Positions 11,116 to 24,428 of a stretch of DNA of 64,000 nucleotides are shown here, piece by piece (position 1 is the first letter of the stretch; every line of letters starts with the position of its first letter). This DNA comes from Temnopleurus reevesii. Its lineage: Eukaryota; Echinodermata; Echinoidea; Temnopleuroida; Temnopleuridae. Below the pieces are notes generated by a model. That model saw only the letters and a list, made by a program, of their open reading frames with translations. It was not told the origin of the DNA and did not search any database. The translations under genes and the position numbers were made by a program. Where the stretch lies: the NCBI GenBank assembly GCA_036244855.1, contig BQKZ01000559.1, positions 1 through 64,000 of the forward strand. Direction: 5' to 3'.

Positions 11116-11219
11116 AGGAGAGAGAGAGGGAGAGGGAGGAAGGGGGGGCGAGCGTCCGTGTGTGTGTTTTAGTGTGAATATGGGAGATAGTGAGAGAGGA
11201 AAAGAGTAAGAAAGGAAAG

Positions 11220-11262
<43 letters not shown>

Positions 11263-11271
11263 AAGAAAGAT
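10986..11271. repeat. (GA)n compound microsatellite
   Basis: Two long GA-rich runs, 10986-11150 and 11191-11271, are separated by a short GT run and unique text. The 113-codon minus-strand frame across it is a Ser/Leu-rich translation of the repeat, not a gene. Confidence 0.95.
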
Positions 11272-12282
11272 AAGATGAATGAAATCAGAGGAGGAAGTAA
11301 CAAATCCAAATGTATAAATAAAATACATGGATAATATCAGACATTGTCATCATTTTAGTTATCATTCAATGTGAAGTGGTTTCGACAGCTATCCATCAAA
11401 ATGCTATTGTTCTATATCTCCTTACTTGTACCATGAGAAAGGGTTTCTACGTCTTCGAGCAATATACCTCTACCTACAACATACACATAACTTATCTGTA
11501 TGATTCAGTTTTTTTTATCTACCTATACCGTCACCTGCATTGTGATAATCGTTAATTCTAAATTGTTAACGCCAAATAATCTCGGCAACTGGTTGACATG
11601 GTTAATGAGAACAGCATCCATGATTTCCTAGATAAAAGCGTGAACGCAATGTGAAATTTCCATTGTCTACAACAATTTAGTTTCAGTCGAATCCATATTT
11701 TGCGGGAAAAGTGAAATTCTTCTTGCACGTTCCCGCGTGGTAACGCGAGCACACGTCACTTGTCAGTGTGACGTTGATATGTATGCTCAATCCCAAATAA
11801 TCATCTAATCACCCAACCTTACTTATTTCTTTCTTTTATTATATCATTCCAGCACTTCAGGGCATAGTTATCCCCTATCCTTCTCCAAGCTATCACCTAT
11901 GTGTGAGCCCACTTGTAAAGTAAATCCGTTGTATTGAATATCTGTTTTATCTCAAACACCACTGAATACAAACCCTTCCCCCAGTACTTCTACTCAAACA
12001 AATAACCCTTATTCTTCTGTTTCTACCCCTCTTTACCAGGGTATTGTGATGGTGAGAAGTCATTAATATCGTGAATAAAAGAAATTCTTCATCTCCTCCT
12101 CTCCTCCTGTGATGATCTCAAAACCTCAGAATTGAAGAGAAAAGAAACCCCGCTAATTTCCATCATTTAACAAGGACGTGATATTTTCTCGTCATCATTA
12201 TTATATCATTATCTTCGTTAAATACTGAACAAAACGAGAACCCATCTGTAGTCGAATAATATCTAGACTGCAAAATAGACAT
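11272..12282. other. Intergenic, no gene seen
   Basis: Single-copy-looking DNA. A minus-strand frame at 11558-11752 lacks any recognisable domain. The text around 11640-11770 is slightly GC-richer, with several CpG. Confidence 0.5.
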
Positions 12283-12286
12283 TGTA

Positions 12287-12330
<44 letters not shown>

Positions 12331-12334
12331 AGTG
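12283..12334. repeat. (GT)n microsatellite
   Basis: About 18 consecutive TG units, with flanking TATG and GAGTG variants. Confidence 0.95.
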
Positions 12335-14894
12335 TTTTAATTTGACACATTTACCGTTAGGAAGGCGTACGGTTAACAAGAAATATGGCAGTTTTAACCC
12401 TAATGCGACCCATCAACCTGGGTCACAAAAAAACATAAAAGCTAAATTTTCGAATGAGATTAGAAATGGAAATTCTGATAAGCGTTCAAATGAAACATAT
12501 TAAACGCATTTGTGATAGTATGACTTTGTTTACCTAGACAGTAAACCACAAACACCGGCCAAAGTAAGAAATAGTCAGGTCAAATAAAGTGACAATAGTG
12601 AATCATGGTAAACATGATAAAAAAAATGTGTGCCATTTTCATGTTAAACTTGTAAACGAATAATCGTGATATGATACAGCATAAAAACAATTGAATTTGT
12701 ATTTATTTTAGATATTGTCTAAATAAGAATCTATATCACTAATCGTGTTCTTATTCGCGTCACCAAGGGAGGAACAAATAATGGTGATCGATTGGGCAAG
12801 AAACCCACCCACAATGTTGAAGGATCCACTCCTCAATTCTAAATCAGTGAAAGGACAAAGACACAAGCTTATTCTGATCACTTTCATAAGGTTTCTCAGC
12901 TCTATGAAATACAACCAGCGTGGGTTCTGAATAATGATCTCAGCACACTTTTAGCTGAATACAAGAAAAGAAAGGCAATTGAAATCTCGCTTCATGAGTG
13001 CTACACCACACCAGTATTTGATTATCATTAGGGTGGGAACTCTGACAGTATGATCGAAGGCTGAAGATGAGCTACTGTCCTCATTTAATGATCATCATTA
13101 ATACCACCTATCAAGCTGGCAATAGAGAAAAAGAAATGAAATCCCTTGATATGACAAATTGGCAGGAATAAGAGCGTGGGTTTGACATGCATGAGGCGAG
13201 AAGGTATTGTTATATTGTTTAGAAGTGATCACTCATTAAAGCTCATGTCATGACAGCTATAACTTTCTACTCAATGCTTCATTCTAGACCTGTCGAAGGG
13301 TGTTTAGGGGACTACACGCCGAGAAGCCCTTTTGTCCTACAATTGACAAGCATCGATTTTCCTCGTATGCTCTGCATGAACGAGGGGGAACGATGGCGAG
13401 ACCGATCGGGCTAGACACCCGTCAGGGACGGCTTGAGAACAGGCCTAACGATGCGAAGGTCGGTGCTGCAAAGCTGGAGTATTCTCAATTACAGTCTCAC
13501 GAAGGCATCTGAATGTTTCCTCTTCACTCCCATTTGTTTCCTAGAATGTCATATTTCTATTAAAAAAATCTCACTTCACATGGAAACTCACGAGTGAAAG
13601 CTATAGATACGCTATTCAAAATACTTTCTCCTATTGATGACAAAAATAGTTAAGAAAGATTTTAAAAAATACAAATCTTTTATAATCATTTGCTTTCTTT
13701 ATTCATTAGTATAGTGTTTATATATACAGAATATGAACATATTTAATCAAACTAGAAACAAAAACGAATAAAAAGTTATAGTGTGAGCAGGATACAAACT
13801 AATTAACAAAATTTAACGATCAAACTGGTTTCAGTCTACTGTTTCAGTAAATGCACGCAGCAAAAATGCAGTTATACTACATTTCGTTGTTTGTTTTTTG
13901 TATCTTGTGTGAACCCCATGGGAATAAAGCTTATTCACATTAGGAAAGGCTGAATCCCCCAGATGTGAGACATAATCGATTATTTGATAAATGAATAAAT
14001 AAAAGAGCAACTGGAAATCGATAAAAATAAACTAATAAACTAATAGATGAAAGAGCTAGAGCATACAATTATGAATAAGAATTTATGGCAATATCATTAT
14101 GGTCATTGAGACTTGGTCGGCTGAGAAGCTTTGGACTGCAACACAATTCTTGACGAGAGAATTCGTAGTTATTTTGGTAAAAAGTAAATACATGTATTAA
14201 AAGCACTTTTGGACCTACGTCAAGTATCTGTAAATAGAGCTACTTCAAAATACACTCAAGAGAAAATAAAAGCATGTTCTCAGTTATCTAGTCAAAGTTT
14301 GTTTCTTCCTTTTGTAAGTATGTTATTCCGTCATGGATAGTCCTGACTTACTCGTCTCTTATTCATGTTTATTCCTTCTCTTTACAATGCGGATAATGTC
14401 CCTCCATTTTCGTGCGTTTGTCTGGGTTACTCCAACCCTTGATAATGCCAACCAAACAGCATTTCCTTTTGTAGCACTACCAACTGAAGGTAAAGCAAGT
14501 AAAGGAATACATGGAATGACAAAACATGAGCATCATCCTCCTCATCTCGAGTGAAGGGATGATCAACATGGAACACTTGAGATGGATATAATGTCGGATG
14601 AGTTCCTATTTAGACCACTTAGTGATGTTTATGTGTTGATTGGTTCTTGTTCCTTAAGAAGGGGCTCAAACCTGTCTCAATGAAGGGGGCAAATAGCTTG
14701 AGAGGGGCGTGCAAACAATTAAGGGGTAGGAGTAAACAAAAGTGTCTCGATCCGGTCAGAAGTTTCCCATTAAAAAAAGTATTGGAACTAGTGACATTTT
14801 ATAGTATATCCGTATTCCTAGTTTACATTTTTTAATAGTAACTATACTGTTTGTTTTATTTGTGTATATCTGAATGTATTCCTTTGGAATTGTT
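12335..14894. other. Intergenic with one GC-richer patch
   Basis: Mostly AT-rich. Frames at 12708-12930 overlap antisense and show no domain. The patch at 13266-13520 stands out in composition and is listed separately. Nothing else of note was found. Confidence 0.5.
13266..13520. other. GC-richer single-copy patch, candidate conserved element
   Basis: About 250 bases with many CpG sit in AT-rich surroundings. A plus-strand frame stays open for 70 codons (13300-13512) but begins at GTG and has no known motif. Neither a flanking acceptor nor a donor is convincing. It could be a regulatory element or a lone exon. Confidence 0.25.
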
Positions 14895-15016
14895 TTTAAT
14901 GTACACGGACTCCACGGAAGACCAGCTCCCCTTGATGGGCGAGCTGAATGTGGACAATCCGCCGTATTTTTAAATTGTATATGTTTTTATGATAAATTCA
15001 AATTCAAATTCAAAAT
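14895..15016 (+). mobile_element. 3' end of a CR1/L2-like LINE, plus strand
   Basis: Contains 'CCACGGAAGACCAGCTCCCC', 'GGCGAGCTGAATGTGG' and a T-rich 3' UTR, and ends in about three 'AAATTC' units (14993-15013). The 'GGAAGACCAG' box is shared with the minus-strand copy at 6197, but the tail unit is different, so it belongs to another subfamily. It is heavily 5'-truncated with no reverse transcriptase remnant. Confidence 0.6.
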
Positions 15017-15529
15017 AACAGGAACATGAAATTTGCCATTTCAAAATGGGGTGTTACCGTTTTGAATATTAGACTAGGTTGTATTGTATTTTGATATGAT
15101 ATAGTTGAATTCGGCTTTTGACATAATGTTACCCAAAATCAAAGCTTATATAGGATTATTCAACAAGGAGGAAATTAAGTTTTACATCATCGTAATTTGC
15201 TTGAGGAGCTAGTTCTTACAAATCTCGTGGAAAGTGTTATGATTTTTCATCCACAGTGTTAGAATTTTGCAAAGTTCGTTTATTGATTAAATCAATGTTT
15301 TTTTAAAACATCCAATACCTATATAATCTACAGGACATTGTATCGAACGTTTGCCACAATTATTACCCGGAATAGGCACAATTGGAATGTTTTTTTTTTA
15401 AACTTGGTCATGATACAAATTGGTAGAATTTTAATTAAATTTTATGCACTATGCACAAAAGGGTTGCAAACTACTTTCCGAACGGTGTTGGCTATTTTTA
15501 TTTAAGATAAACCGTTGGCGTTTGGGAAA

Positions 15530-15960
15530 CAAGAACACATTGATAAAAGTAGACCAATGAAGTCGGCATGCAAGTGGATACGTTAACACGCTGATCCTAC
15601 GCTGTCAGAATATCAACCGGGACATGTTCCTCTCCTATCAGATGGCAAAGAAAACCAAGAAAATTCAAATTAGTTTGGATAGAGAGCTGAGAGAAACAAC
15701 CCTCCGAATAACAAAATGAAACAGGGGAACAACAGATCGAAAAGAATACAAGCAACTCGTCGAGCGAGTAGGCGTCTCATGTAGCAAGAGAGAGCGCCAC
15801 CATGCGAACACACCTGCCCAGCCGGCAAGTGTTTTCGCAGATGCGTAAACTGGACGCGAACGAGAGGGAAATGGGTGAAATGAATAAAATATCAAGCTGG
15901 ATATCGAGTTTTTGGCCTGTTTGATCTCTTTGACTTCTAACCACTAAATAGACGATGATC
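15530..15960. other. GC-richer single-copy patch, candidate regulatory element
   Basis: CpG-bearing text such as 'GAGCGCCACCATGCGAACAC' and 'CGTCGAGCGAGTAGGCG' interrupts AT-rich DNA. A minus-strand frame (15665-15895) is open but begins weakly and matches nothing I know. No promoter motif is diagnostic. Confidence 0.2.
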
Positions 15961-17064
15961 GATCACGAGTTCACGGCTCGTATGAATGAATGAAGCTCGA
16001 AATCTGACCTTTCTTTGCCAAGAAAGAGAGGTTTGGTGCTCCGGAGATATTGATGTGGAATAAGTTAGGATAAATCGTGAAAAGATAAAAGAGACTGTTT
16101 GTTTATTTTCCAACATGTACATATTTGACTACGAACGATATCAATATTTCAAAAGTATATGTTATTTTCTTCAAACAATGATGGTTGATTCTTATATCCC
16201 CTCGTGTAAATTTATGGGAGACGCCAGGTGGGTTATGAAACACTTTTACACTCTTAAGAAGGATGGTTAAAAGTTCATTCAATATTGTTTAAAAAGGGAA
16301 TATGCACAGTGTCGGGTAAAAAAAATACTCAATACTATGTAGAATTTATATATTTTGCCAAACGTTGTACGAAATCTACGAAATATGGTGCAAAATATTG
16401 CTCAACTGGCATGCATGTGCCCAGGCTTTTACACAATATTTAGTAAACTTTTACTCATCCTTCTACTACTTCATCACCAAGTACTTTATGGTGGTATGTT
16501 TTTGACATCTTTCCAACATACCCTTCTTTCGACACCTTAAAAGGGAAGGTTATGACAGTTGTCAAGACGGATGCAAATATCAAATTGATCCGTTGACATT
16601 GACAAATCGAATTCCACTTGATGTTTCCTTTTCCTACCTTTATTTCACCCTGAAGACAGATAGATCATTATGAAATGTATTCAAACTATGCTTTCATTTT
16701 TAACATCCGAGTAGGATTGGGTATTTTGACAAGCGAAAAAATAACTTAATCATTTCAAATTATGTATTTGATTAATTCAATGGCACTGTAGTTGTTAAGA
16801 GTGCTAATAAGGACGATTGTGGTTTGTCGACTCGAAGCCCGAAGCTATTAACACGTCAGGTTCGATTTCTCAATCCGAAGAATTGGCAACCCACCGCATG
16901 GCTTACTATACTATGATTGTTCATGTGATGATATTTGATTAATAAAATTGTACCTCATAGAGCACCATATGATGAACAATTAAATCATTACGTGTTCATG
17001 AACCTTGATACAACTTAAAGTTAATTCACTTGATCATGCTGATGGGAATGAACAGCATGTGTCT

Positions 17065-17108
17065 GTTGCTAGGTAGGACAGGTTCCAGTTATTATCCGAC
17101 CTAGCAAC
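17065..17108. repeat. Compact inverted repeat, 14 bp arms
   Basis: 'GTTGCTAGGTAGGA' at 17065-17078 pairs with 'TCCGACCTAGCAAC' at 17095-17108 (13 of 14) around a 16-base loop. It is isolated in AT-rich DNA. It could be a cruciform or RNA hairpin, but it is short for a microRNA precursor. Confidence 0.55.
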
Positions 17109-18592
17109 ATTTATGAATTCAAGTGTCATACTGATAATGGTATCATTTGTTCATAGCTTAATCATGGAAACCAAATTATCAATGTTAGTTTAAAAGAAAT
17201 TTAGTGATCCATCATGTCTATTGTAAAATAGGGATCGCACATACAAAGAAAATATAATGACATCAACTTGAAAATATCGTATTTTTTTAAATTATATAAT
17301 CGTGCTAACCTTCATGAGAATAAAATTAGATTAAAGGCAAGAATGGAGTTTCCAATCATCAAATTATTGATTAATCTGAAAATGGAAAATTACCATCCTT
17401 TCTGTTTTATTTGATTTGATCTTATTCTTCCAATTTTAGTCATTCTTGATTACACAATTTAATTCCTATTCTTGTGATTCGATTTTACATCTCGTGGAAG
17501 ATCTTAATGTGACATCTAATGTCATTTCTATTCATCGCCCGCCTGCCTCACATTCGTGTGACAGACACAATTTACATGGTTTAAATTAATGATGAAAACT
17601 CCTTTGTCGAGACCGTTGAATGAATTATCTCCCAGTGTGTTTGTGCCAATTAGTTCTATTGGATGGTAGATATGGGTTGAGTTCGATAAAGGAGACTGGT
17701 AACGAACCATGTGATCATTATGCAGCAGGACTATTTTGAATAAATAGCGACATAAGCGAAATTTATCTAGAAGTTTGGAAAATATGAAAAATTTTAAAGC
17801 GGCAATACTACATGTATAAATGAAATTAGAAATGTATTTAATCAAACGTTGCGTATATTCGTCCCTTTTCAGCACTCTTTTAAATGCAAGCACAATTATA
17901 ACCTCTACCTCCATTTCACCTCTTTCTTTTTTCTTTTTCCTGCACGTCTTTATACCCCCTCTTTAAAATATGTTCTTCTTCTTTCCTATCCTCTCTCGCT
18001 TTATATTATCCAGTATAGAACCTTTTTATTTCTTTCCAATTCGCCCTTCTTGATGAACAGTTATGGATAAGATGAAGCAAAAATACGCCATATCGTTCGT
18101 GAATGGTTAACAAAAAGATGAGCATTATTCTTATATTATGATTCTTACTTATTCTTTAATAACCTGTAGCTATTCTTGATATATTCCCTATAGAATTATG
18201 GTACATTGGTTTGGTTCTGAATACTATTGTTGCTCTCTTTGAAAAATTGTCATTAATGCCATTCTTAATACCCAAAGATATCAGAATGAATTTGATATGT
18301 TTTATTACAAACACACATGCACGAACGCCTCCAAAATGGGCTTATAAACAGCAGAGAGTTGAGTTGACAGCGACCAGAATCCCCACAAGGACACCATTAA
18401 GAGTTTGGGTATTCCTAATGAGCATGATTTCCTCTTATTAAGATATATGATAATGAAGGAGAGATGATGAGGAGATGATGATTATGTAAGGAAGATGACT
18501 TGATTCATCATTGTAACTGCGCGTAAATAGATGGCTAATGAGTGGCAAAGTTTGATGCGCACTTTCACGCTTATTGAATAGAACTCCCTTGT

Positions 18593-18616
18593 GATGCTCT
18601 ACCAACGGAGCGCATC
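18593..18616 (-). other. tRNA D-arm-like fragment
   Basis: On the minus strand 'GCTCCGTTGGTAGAGC' reproduces a tRNA D-arm and A-box with a paired GCTC/GAGC stem. No T-arm/B-box ('GGTTCGA'-like) follows within 80 bases and no acceptor stem can be formed. It is probably chance or a decayed tRNA-derived SINE, not a tRNA gene. Confidence 0.25.
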
Positions 18617-19539
18617 ATTAGCATCACTCCCTATCCCTTTCGGGTCGCCAGCATCATCACCACCATTCCTCAACTATATCTCAATGGGCACGTCCCCACG
18701 TCCAGAAGAAAGAAGAAGAATATGAGATGAGCAAAATGATAGATTGAATAACTAGGATTTGCTTATTAGCGGTAAAATAATCTTAGAGGACTGAGGGAGA
18801 GGGGAGGGGAATCTAAATCCTTCATATCAATATAATTTCAAATGTAATATCTCATTTGTATACCTGATAAATAAATGAAGGAACAATCATTTCGAGGCCT
18901 ACATTTTTTTTGCTTAAAAGTACGATGTTTAGATCTGATGATAACATGTCGTATAATAGCCCACTGCAAGCATGATTAAGAACGTTAAACTTCACCACTC
19001 TTCTCATCACTGGAGAACCAGTGAGCTATACCGTATTTACTGTCAATGTAAACGTTCCCGTAGACAGTAGAATCTGGCAAGATCTGAGATGAGATGGCCA
19101 CTTGTCGCTTCATCTCCGGACTGATGCTCTCTTGAGGACCAAAGAAAGCGCGTTAATCCTCATCTCTACTTCCCCTAACACGGAGACCCTAGGCGTCGCC
19201 TCTCCTCTTCTCCATCCCATCTTCCTCTCACTTACTCCTTGCCTTAATAAAACGAAACAAACAATGAAAGAGTTAAATGCGAGAAATCATCTGCATTTTA
19301 CGCGCCTCGTCTCTTATCTCTATCTTTGTCTTATATATATATCCTAAATGAGCTCTTCTGGGACTCGCAGCTGATACTTCGACTTTTTATCTCCAAGAAA
19401 TTATTCATCTTACGTTCTTCATACTTGCTGACAGGTAATTTGAGGATTTTAAAGACCCTTATCGTCTTGTATTGTCGATCGTATTTCATCGATAGGTTAT
19501 GAATGTTACTATTTTGGCAAAACGCGCCTTAGCGAATGC

Positions 19540-19990
19540 AAGTACTCGAAGCAGGAAGAGAGTGAGAGAGTATGCATGCATTTTCGGTTTGTTGGTCTGT
19601 GACTTCGTAGATTCTGAGGAGTGAGCAGAAGACAAATTTGGAAGGTACAACAGCGCACTGCATCCATCGGTAAACTTCAGGAAAACGCGTATTGAGTAAA
19701 GACCGCGAGCACTGTCTTTCTTATTGATTTAGCTTCAATTTCCATGTGTAGATTACTCGCAATCACGCCAGGAGGAGAGAATGCGGCCGAATCCTCAGCT
19801 CAGTGGCCCGAAATTTCGTCCTCCGTTTCTCGCCCGCCTTCGGGCTAGGAAGATATACCTAGGGAGACGTTCTCGTCATCACGATCATAGACTCAAGAAA
19901 TTCAGCCCCAGCATCTTACCCTCATTTTCCCCGTGAGGAGAGAAAGAGAGCCGTCATTGACCAGAACATTTTCGTTCTATGGCGGCTCTG
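19540..19990. other. GC-richer patch, candidate regulatory element
   Basis: CpG-containing unique sequence includes a short 'GCCCG..CGGGC' hairpin (about 19832-19846) and several 'CGTCATCACGATCAT'-type strings. No exon signal was seen. It is listed because it stands out compositionally. Confidence 0.2.
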
Positions 19991-22019
19991 GGTGTGTTCA
20001 CATCGACGAATCAGAATGCACCTCTCCCCTCACCACACATCTATGCATCCCCGCAGTTTACATATATTTTTACAAGTTTCCCCATCCAATTTCCGACTAC
20101 TCTCAAGCAACTTTACGATTCGTTCATTCAATTTCACCAATCATGTACGCTCCCTATGCATTCTGTGCAAAATCGAATGCACGAAATGTAAATTGCTTTG
20201 AAAGCAGTTTAATATTAACTGGGAAAACCTAAACAACACTCTTCTAGGATTACTATTTCATTTAACGTCTCAGTCATCTTTAGGGTGCATTTTGTTTTTA
20301 CTCACTAGCCCAACACTACACTATTTGAAAAAAATGGTGCAAATTGGAACCATTTCTTGCAGTATTTACATTCGTCAAGAAAAGAAAGAGTCCCTCAAAA
20401 TGCCAATTTCAATTGAGATTTCCAAAGCGGTACATTTACCGGGTCCAAATAAGAGACAATAAAAAACCCTCTTTTTAAAGCTTGGATTAAAAACAAAATA
20501 GAAATACCAACAAAATAGAAGTATAGATCGTTTCTATGTTTCCGACATTTATCTTTATCTATAAATCCAATTGATCATAGGTGAGATTTAAGGTATCACG
20601 TGTCTTAAGATGCACTTTGAGAATTGGTCTAATTATTTTTTTTATCTTGAAGATATTGAATCTGTTTGTCCTATTACATGGCTGTGGGCAGACCAATATA
20701 TTCATGAACACGTTTACTCTTTAGGCATCTATCTTTGCTCAAGTAAGTTGGTTTGCTCTAAGGGTTGCTCAATTATATCATCAGGAGCTACATTAAAGCG
20801 AATATCGAGTACTTGCAAAGAACTTCAATATGGAAAAATGAATGATTAAAATGATCTTATGTTACAAACAAAGCACAACGTGACTTGTGTAGACAAGGGA
20901 AAACTAATATGATAACCTCAAACCGGTTAAAAGCGAAATTATGTCATTCTCCACGTGCTCTGTCCACTGCAGCAAACACCGGAAGCAGCGCGTGGGACTG
21001 ATATAAAATCTGTCGGCCCGACATGGCCCAATTTTGACCCTTTATTTGCACATTTCTCTGCCATTATACATTTTCTTGCAAAACACTTTGGCACATATTA
21101 TTTATTCATAGTTCTGAACATTCTTCTCACATTTTGTGCGATTCTGTGAACATTCATTTTATTTTTTTTAACAAATACCAGAATATATCTTTAAGAGAAG
21201 AGATGACTGACCCATTACCACATCATTGAGGCAGACTGTTTCTCAGGTGAATACATAATACTCAAAACAATTTGATCATTCAAAGTGGCGGAATGGAATC
21301 ATCATTAGAATAAGCTTACCTCAAATGAATATGTAAATATTCGGTAATGAATACTTGTTACATCGTAACACACCTTATGCCATGTATGCTACAGCTTAAT
21401 CGAACGTGATTTTCTTCTCCAGTTCCATAGAACCCGAAAGCTCGGTCAAACATTGAGTTCATATGAAACGTTCTTTGAATATAAAATAATGTGCATGAGC
21501 ATGGGGATATGCAGGGGGAGACGCTTCCTGATGCCGACATATACGTCGAGCAAAATCAGTGGACATTGGACGTCAGTCAAACATCTCCCATTTCTCTGAA
21601 CAGGGAGTGTATTTTAGATTTTATAGACTATGGGCATGGTTATGTTGGCGAAAACGCAAATGTTTGACTCAGTCTTAATTAGGACATTTTCATGTTGGTA
21701 CGTCAAAAAAGGTTCATCGGATTTTCGAATATAGTACTCATTACATCATCTAGAAAGTATTTAAAGGGTGTCTTTGGTCAAAAACATAATTTCTTACGAA
21801 CGTAAATATTAGCGCAAAATGAAATTATCTGACATGACATTGATGATTATTTGAGTAGTAAGACGCAAATAAAAGGCTCGTTTACGATCGACGCACAGAA
21901 CCTGTCCAAATCAGAGTTTTTTAATGCGCGCTCTTTGTGAGCACCTTCATAATGTTTAGTCTTAAATCTTAAAACTAAATCCTGTTCAATGAGGGATTTG
22001 GTTTTGAGTATACTAATTA

Positions 22020-22313
22020 CTAACTAGCAAATCTTATTTTGTCTGCGATACCCTTTAACCCTCCCAGTCCCTTAGTCGCATTGAACACTGTTTGCAAGGA
22101 AGAATGAATCTGCTCTTGTTGCACTATATTGCCCTGTTGATACGTCAAGATAATGCCCTTCTGAAGAGGTCCGTCCATGACATCATGTATATACGTGATG
22201 AAATGTGACCAGACATCATCTTGTTCGTTACTTTCTTGACTTCTTAGATAATATTTCAGATGATATTTGAACCTGTAATAGCTCGGGGCATATATACAAC
22301 TATTCCCTTTCAA
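22020..22313 (-). CDS. Unidentified open frame, candidate exon or gene relic
   Basis: The minus-strand frame runs about 107 codons from an upstream TAA to TAG at 22020-22022. Its composition is more protein-like than other frames in the window: mixed charged and hydrophobic residues, 'YIHDVMDGPLQKG', and 'LTYQQGNIVQQEQIHSSLQ' that could form a helix. There is no initiator ATG at its upstream end; the first ATG is internal, at 'VMDG'. A possible acceptor 'GCTATTACAG' would start the exon at 22272. A weak donor-like 'AAGGGTATCG' lies near the end. I do not recognise the family. It may be an exon of an unseen gene, a retroelement remnant or chance. Confidence 0.2.
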   Translation of the reverse strand: MKGNSCIYAPSYYRFKYHLKYYLRSQESNEQDDVWSHFITYIHDVMDGPLQKGIILTYQQGNIVQQEQIHSSLQTVFNATKGLGGLKGIADKIRFAS

Positions 22314-23811
22314 TCTACATCTATTTATACCTTTTTCTTATCTATTGGTGCATTTGAGGAATGAATGTCCAATTATCAGGTAGCATTTCTTCCTCTTGGC
22401 CGATCACTTGTGTTAGATGTTTAGTTTAAATGCTACCTGTTTACTTTTGTTTATGTTTAAACTGTCGATATAACAAAAGGGATGGGTTGCTCATGATTCC
22501 TCGTTGATGGTTTTACCCGATGATGTGACACAGAAGGTTGGTGGTTCACGCGCAAGTTCAGAGACTTATAATATAGTATATGGCCGAATTTGAGAAAAGA
22601 TACAATGTCAATTTGAACGAAAAGGCAAGGGCATGCCACACAAGATGACAAATGAGAACCTAGAGAGAAGAGGGAGGAAAATGGTGTAAGAGCATCTGCG
22701 TCTTTTTAATTCTTATAACCGAACATCCTTAACCTTTGGGTACAATAAAAGAAATGACAGAAACGAACTTTGGTGGAATTAAACTTGATCGAAACCAGAT
22801 ACGTCATTCGTTGAGAAGTTAGGACGTACAAGGAAAGCTATTATACATCTGTGACTCGGCATGAAATAGCCCCCAAAACACCTACTTGTTTAAGTGCAAG
22901 CGCTAGAAATCCAAACATTTTGCACTTTATATTCAGTTTTAAAGGGTATAAGAGAGGGCTTACTCTGGCAATGTTCACTTGGTCACTTATAAGAAAGCGT
23001 GACAAGGTTTCACTGATTTTAATCCGCCAGCAATTCGTCGTTAACCCGTGGCGTCTCGGTATGTCTTCATTCACATCCATCGGCATAGTCTTGTAGGAAT
23101 GAAAGGGTTAAATATAGTGAAGTCGATAAGTGATTGAACATGGTTCTCACGTAAGGTGTGCGTGCTCAGAGTGGGAGAGACGATCATCCAAACGTGTTCT
23201 GTCATCGTATTGACAATCATAGAGGAGGGCTAGAAAGAAGATTTGGTAAAAGTGCGCGTTTCAGTGCGGGATTCCAAGCTTATTCTTGTCGCATTGATCA
23301 AAGTTGCACTCAAAGCACGTTTTTATTGAGCCGTCTTTTTTACGCCAATCATAATAGAGATCTGATTATCAACTGTGAACATGGTGAAGGCAATAGGAGT
23401 GGCCTTCAGGTCTAATGGACCTTGGGTTAAAAGCCATTAATTCAAGATCCAACAACTTATTCCTATCCTTTTCTCTTTCATAAAAAAAATCGTCCATCTT
23501 TTAGCCATTTCTACAAAACCCTGTTGAAAGGTCATAAATAAAACCATCTTTTTTCACCACATTTGATGGGAAATCATGAACCAGGGCGTGAAGTAAAAGA
23601 CGTCTAAGTTCCGTTCTTCCTTCATCAGATGAAAAAAATAAGCGATTTGATATTGGCATATTTCCCGATCGATTGCCCAGAACGTGAATTTAGAGACTTT
23701 CTTCCGTCAGTATGGCAAAGACTTAATATTAGGGGATATGTGAGAAAAAATGAGAAAGTTTATGGAAATAATAGAGCATGAAAGTTTTAGAGGCAGAAGT
23801 TGAGAGCAAGA

Positions 23812-23918
23812 TTGGGATAGAGAGAGGAAGGGGAGAGATAGAAAGAAAGAGAAAAAGAGCGAAAGAGAGACAGAGAGAGACAGAGAGAGACAAAGAGAGA
23901 CAGAGAGGGATGGAGGCG
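23812..23918. repeat. (GA)/(GAGACA)n purine-rich repeat
   Basis: Repeated 'GAGAGACA' units follow degenerate GA/GAAA text. The open frames on both strands across it are translations of the repeat. Confidence 0.9.
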
Positions 23919-24381
23919 AGGAGAAAAAGAAAACTTACAAGGTGCCCCAACTTTATAAAAGTTTTGGTAATGACCGGAAAACAAACATTACATTAAAAGG
24001 CTCGAAGTTATGACCTAGATGATTTTAGAGAGAGGAAAATGGACGATGTCAGAGAAATGGACAAACAATTTTTTTATATAATTTTATTCTCTATATCACA
24101 TTTGAATATATATGATTAAAACTGAAAAGTTCTAAGGTTTCTTAACAGGACTCAAAGCTATCTTTAGCAGTTTTAATATTGTTTTTTTTTTTAATAGGGA
24201 TGGTTAATATTGTTCAAGTTTTTTTTTTTTGCAATGGACGCTCACTATTTAGATTCTTTTTATTGCACTTGGGATAAACAAGGATTGCACATTTTGTTTT
24301 TCACATCCATTACATCTGATCATGCACTAAATCTCAATTTGAAAACAAGTACATTGAATGAATTGAACGAACACATCCACG

Positions 24382-24428
24382 CCACACACACACACGCACA
24401 CACACACACACACCCATACACACACACA
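24382..24428. repeat. (CA)n microsatellite
   Basis: CA units with CG and CC interruptions. A second, more broken CA-rich strip lies at 24771-24837. Confidence 0.9.

Larger units (their letters stand above)
15017..22019. other. Intergenic stretch without a supported gene
   Basis: This 7 kb holds two GC-richer patches (15530-15960 and 19540-19990), one clean hairpin (17065-17108) and a tRNA-D-arm-like fragment (18593-18616). Frames at 15665, 16355, 17528 (128 codons, minus), 17849, 18211, 19102, 19933 and 20610 show no domain, and the three frames near 19979-20232 overlap one another. None is called. Confidence 0.5.

Noticed and set aside
10987..11328. 113-codon Ser/Leu-rich minus-strand frame
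   Set aside because: Translation of the GA array.
17528..17914. 128-codon minus-strand frame
   Set aside because: No recognisable domain, low-complexity hydrophobic stretches typical of AT-rich noise, and no splice or start support.
18593..18616. Possible tRNA gene
   Set aside because: Only a D-arm-like hairpin exists; no anticodon arm, T-arm or acceptor stem.
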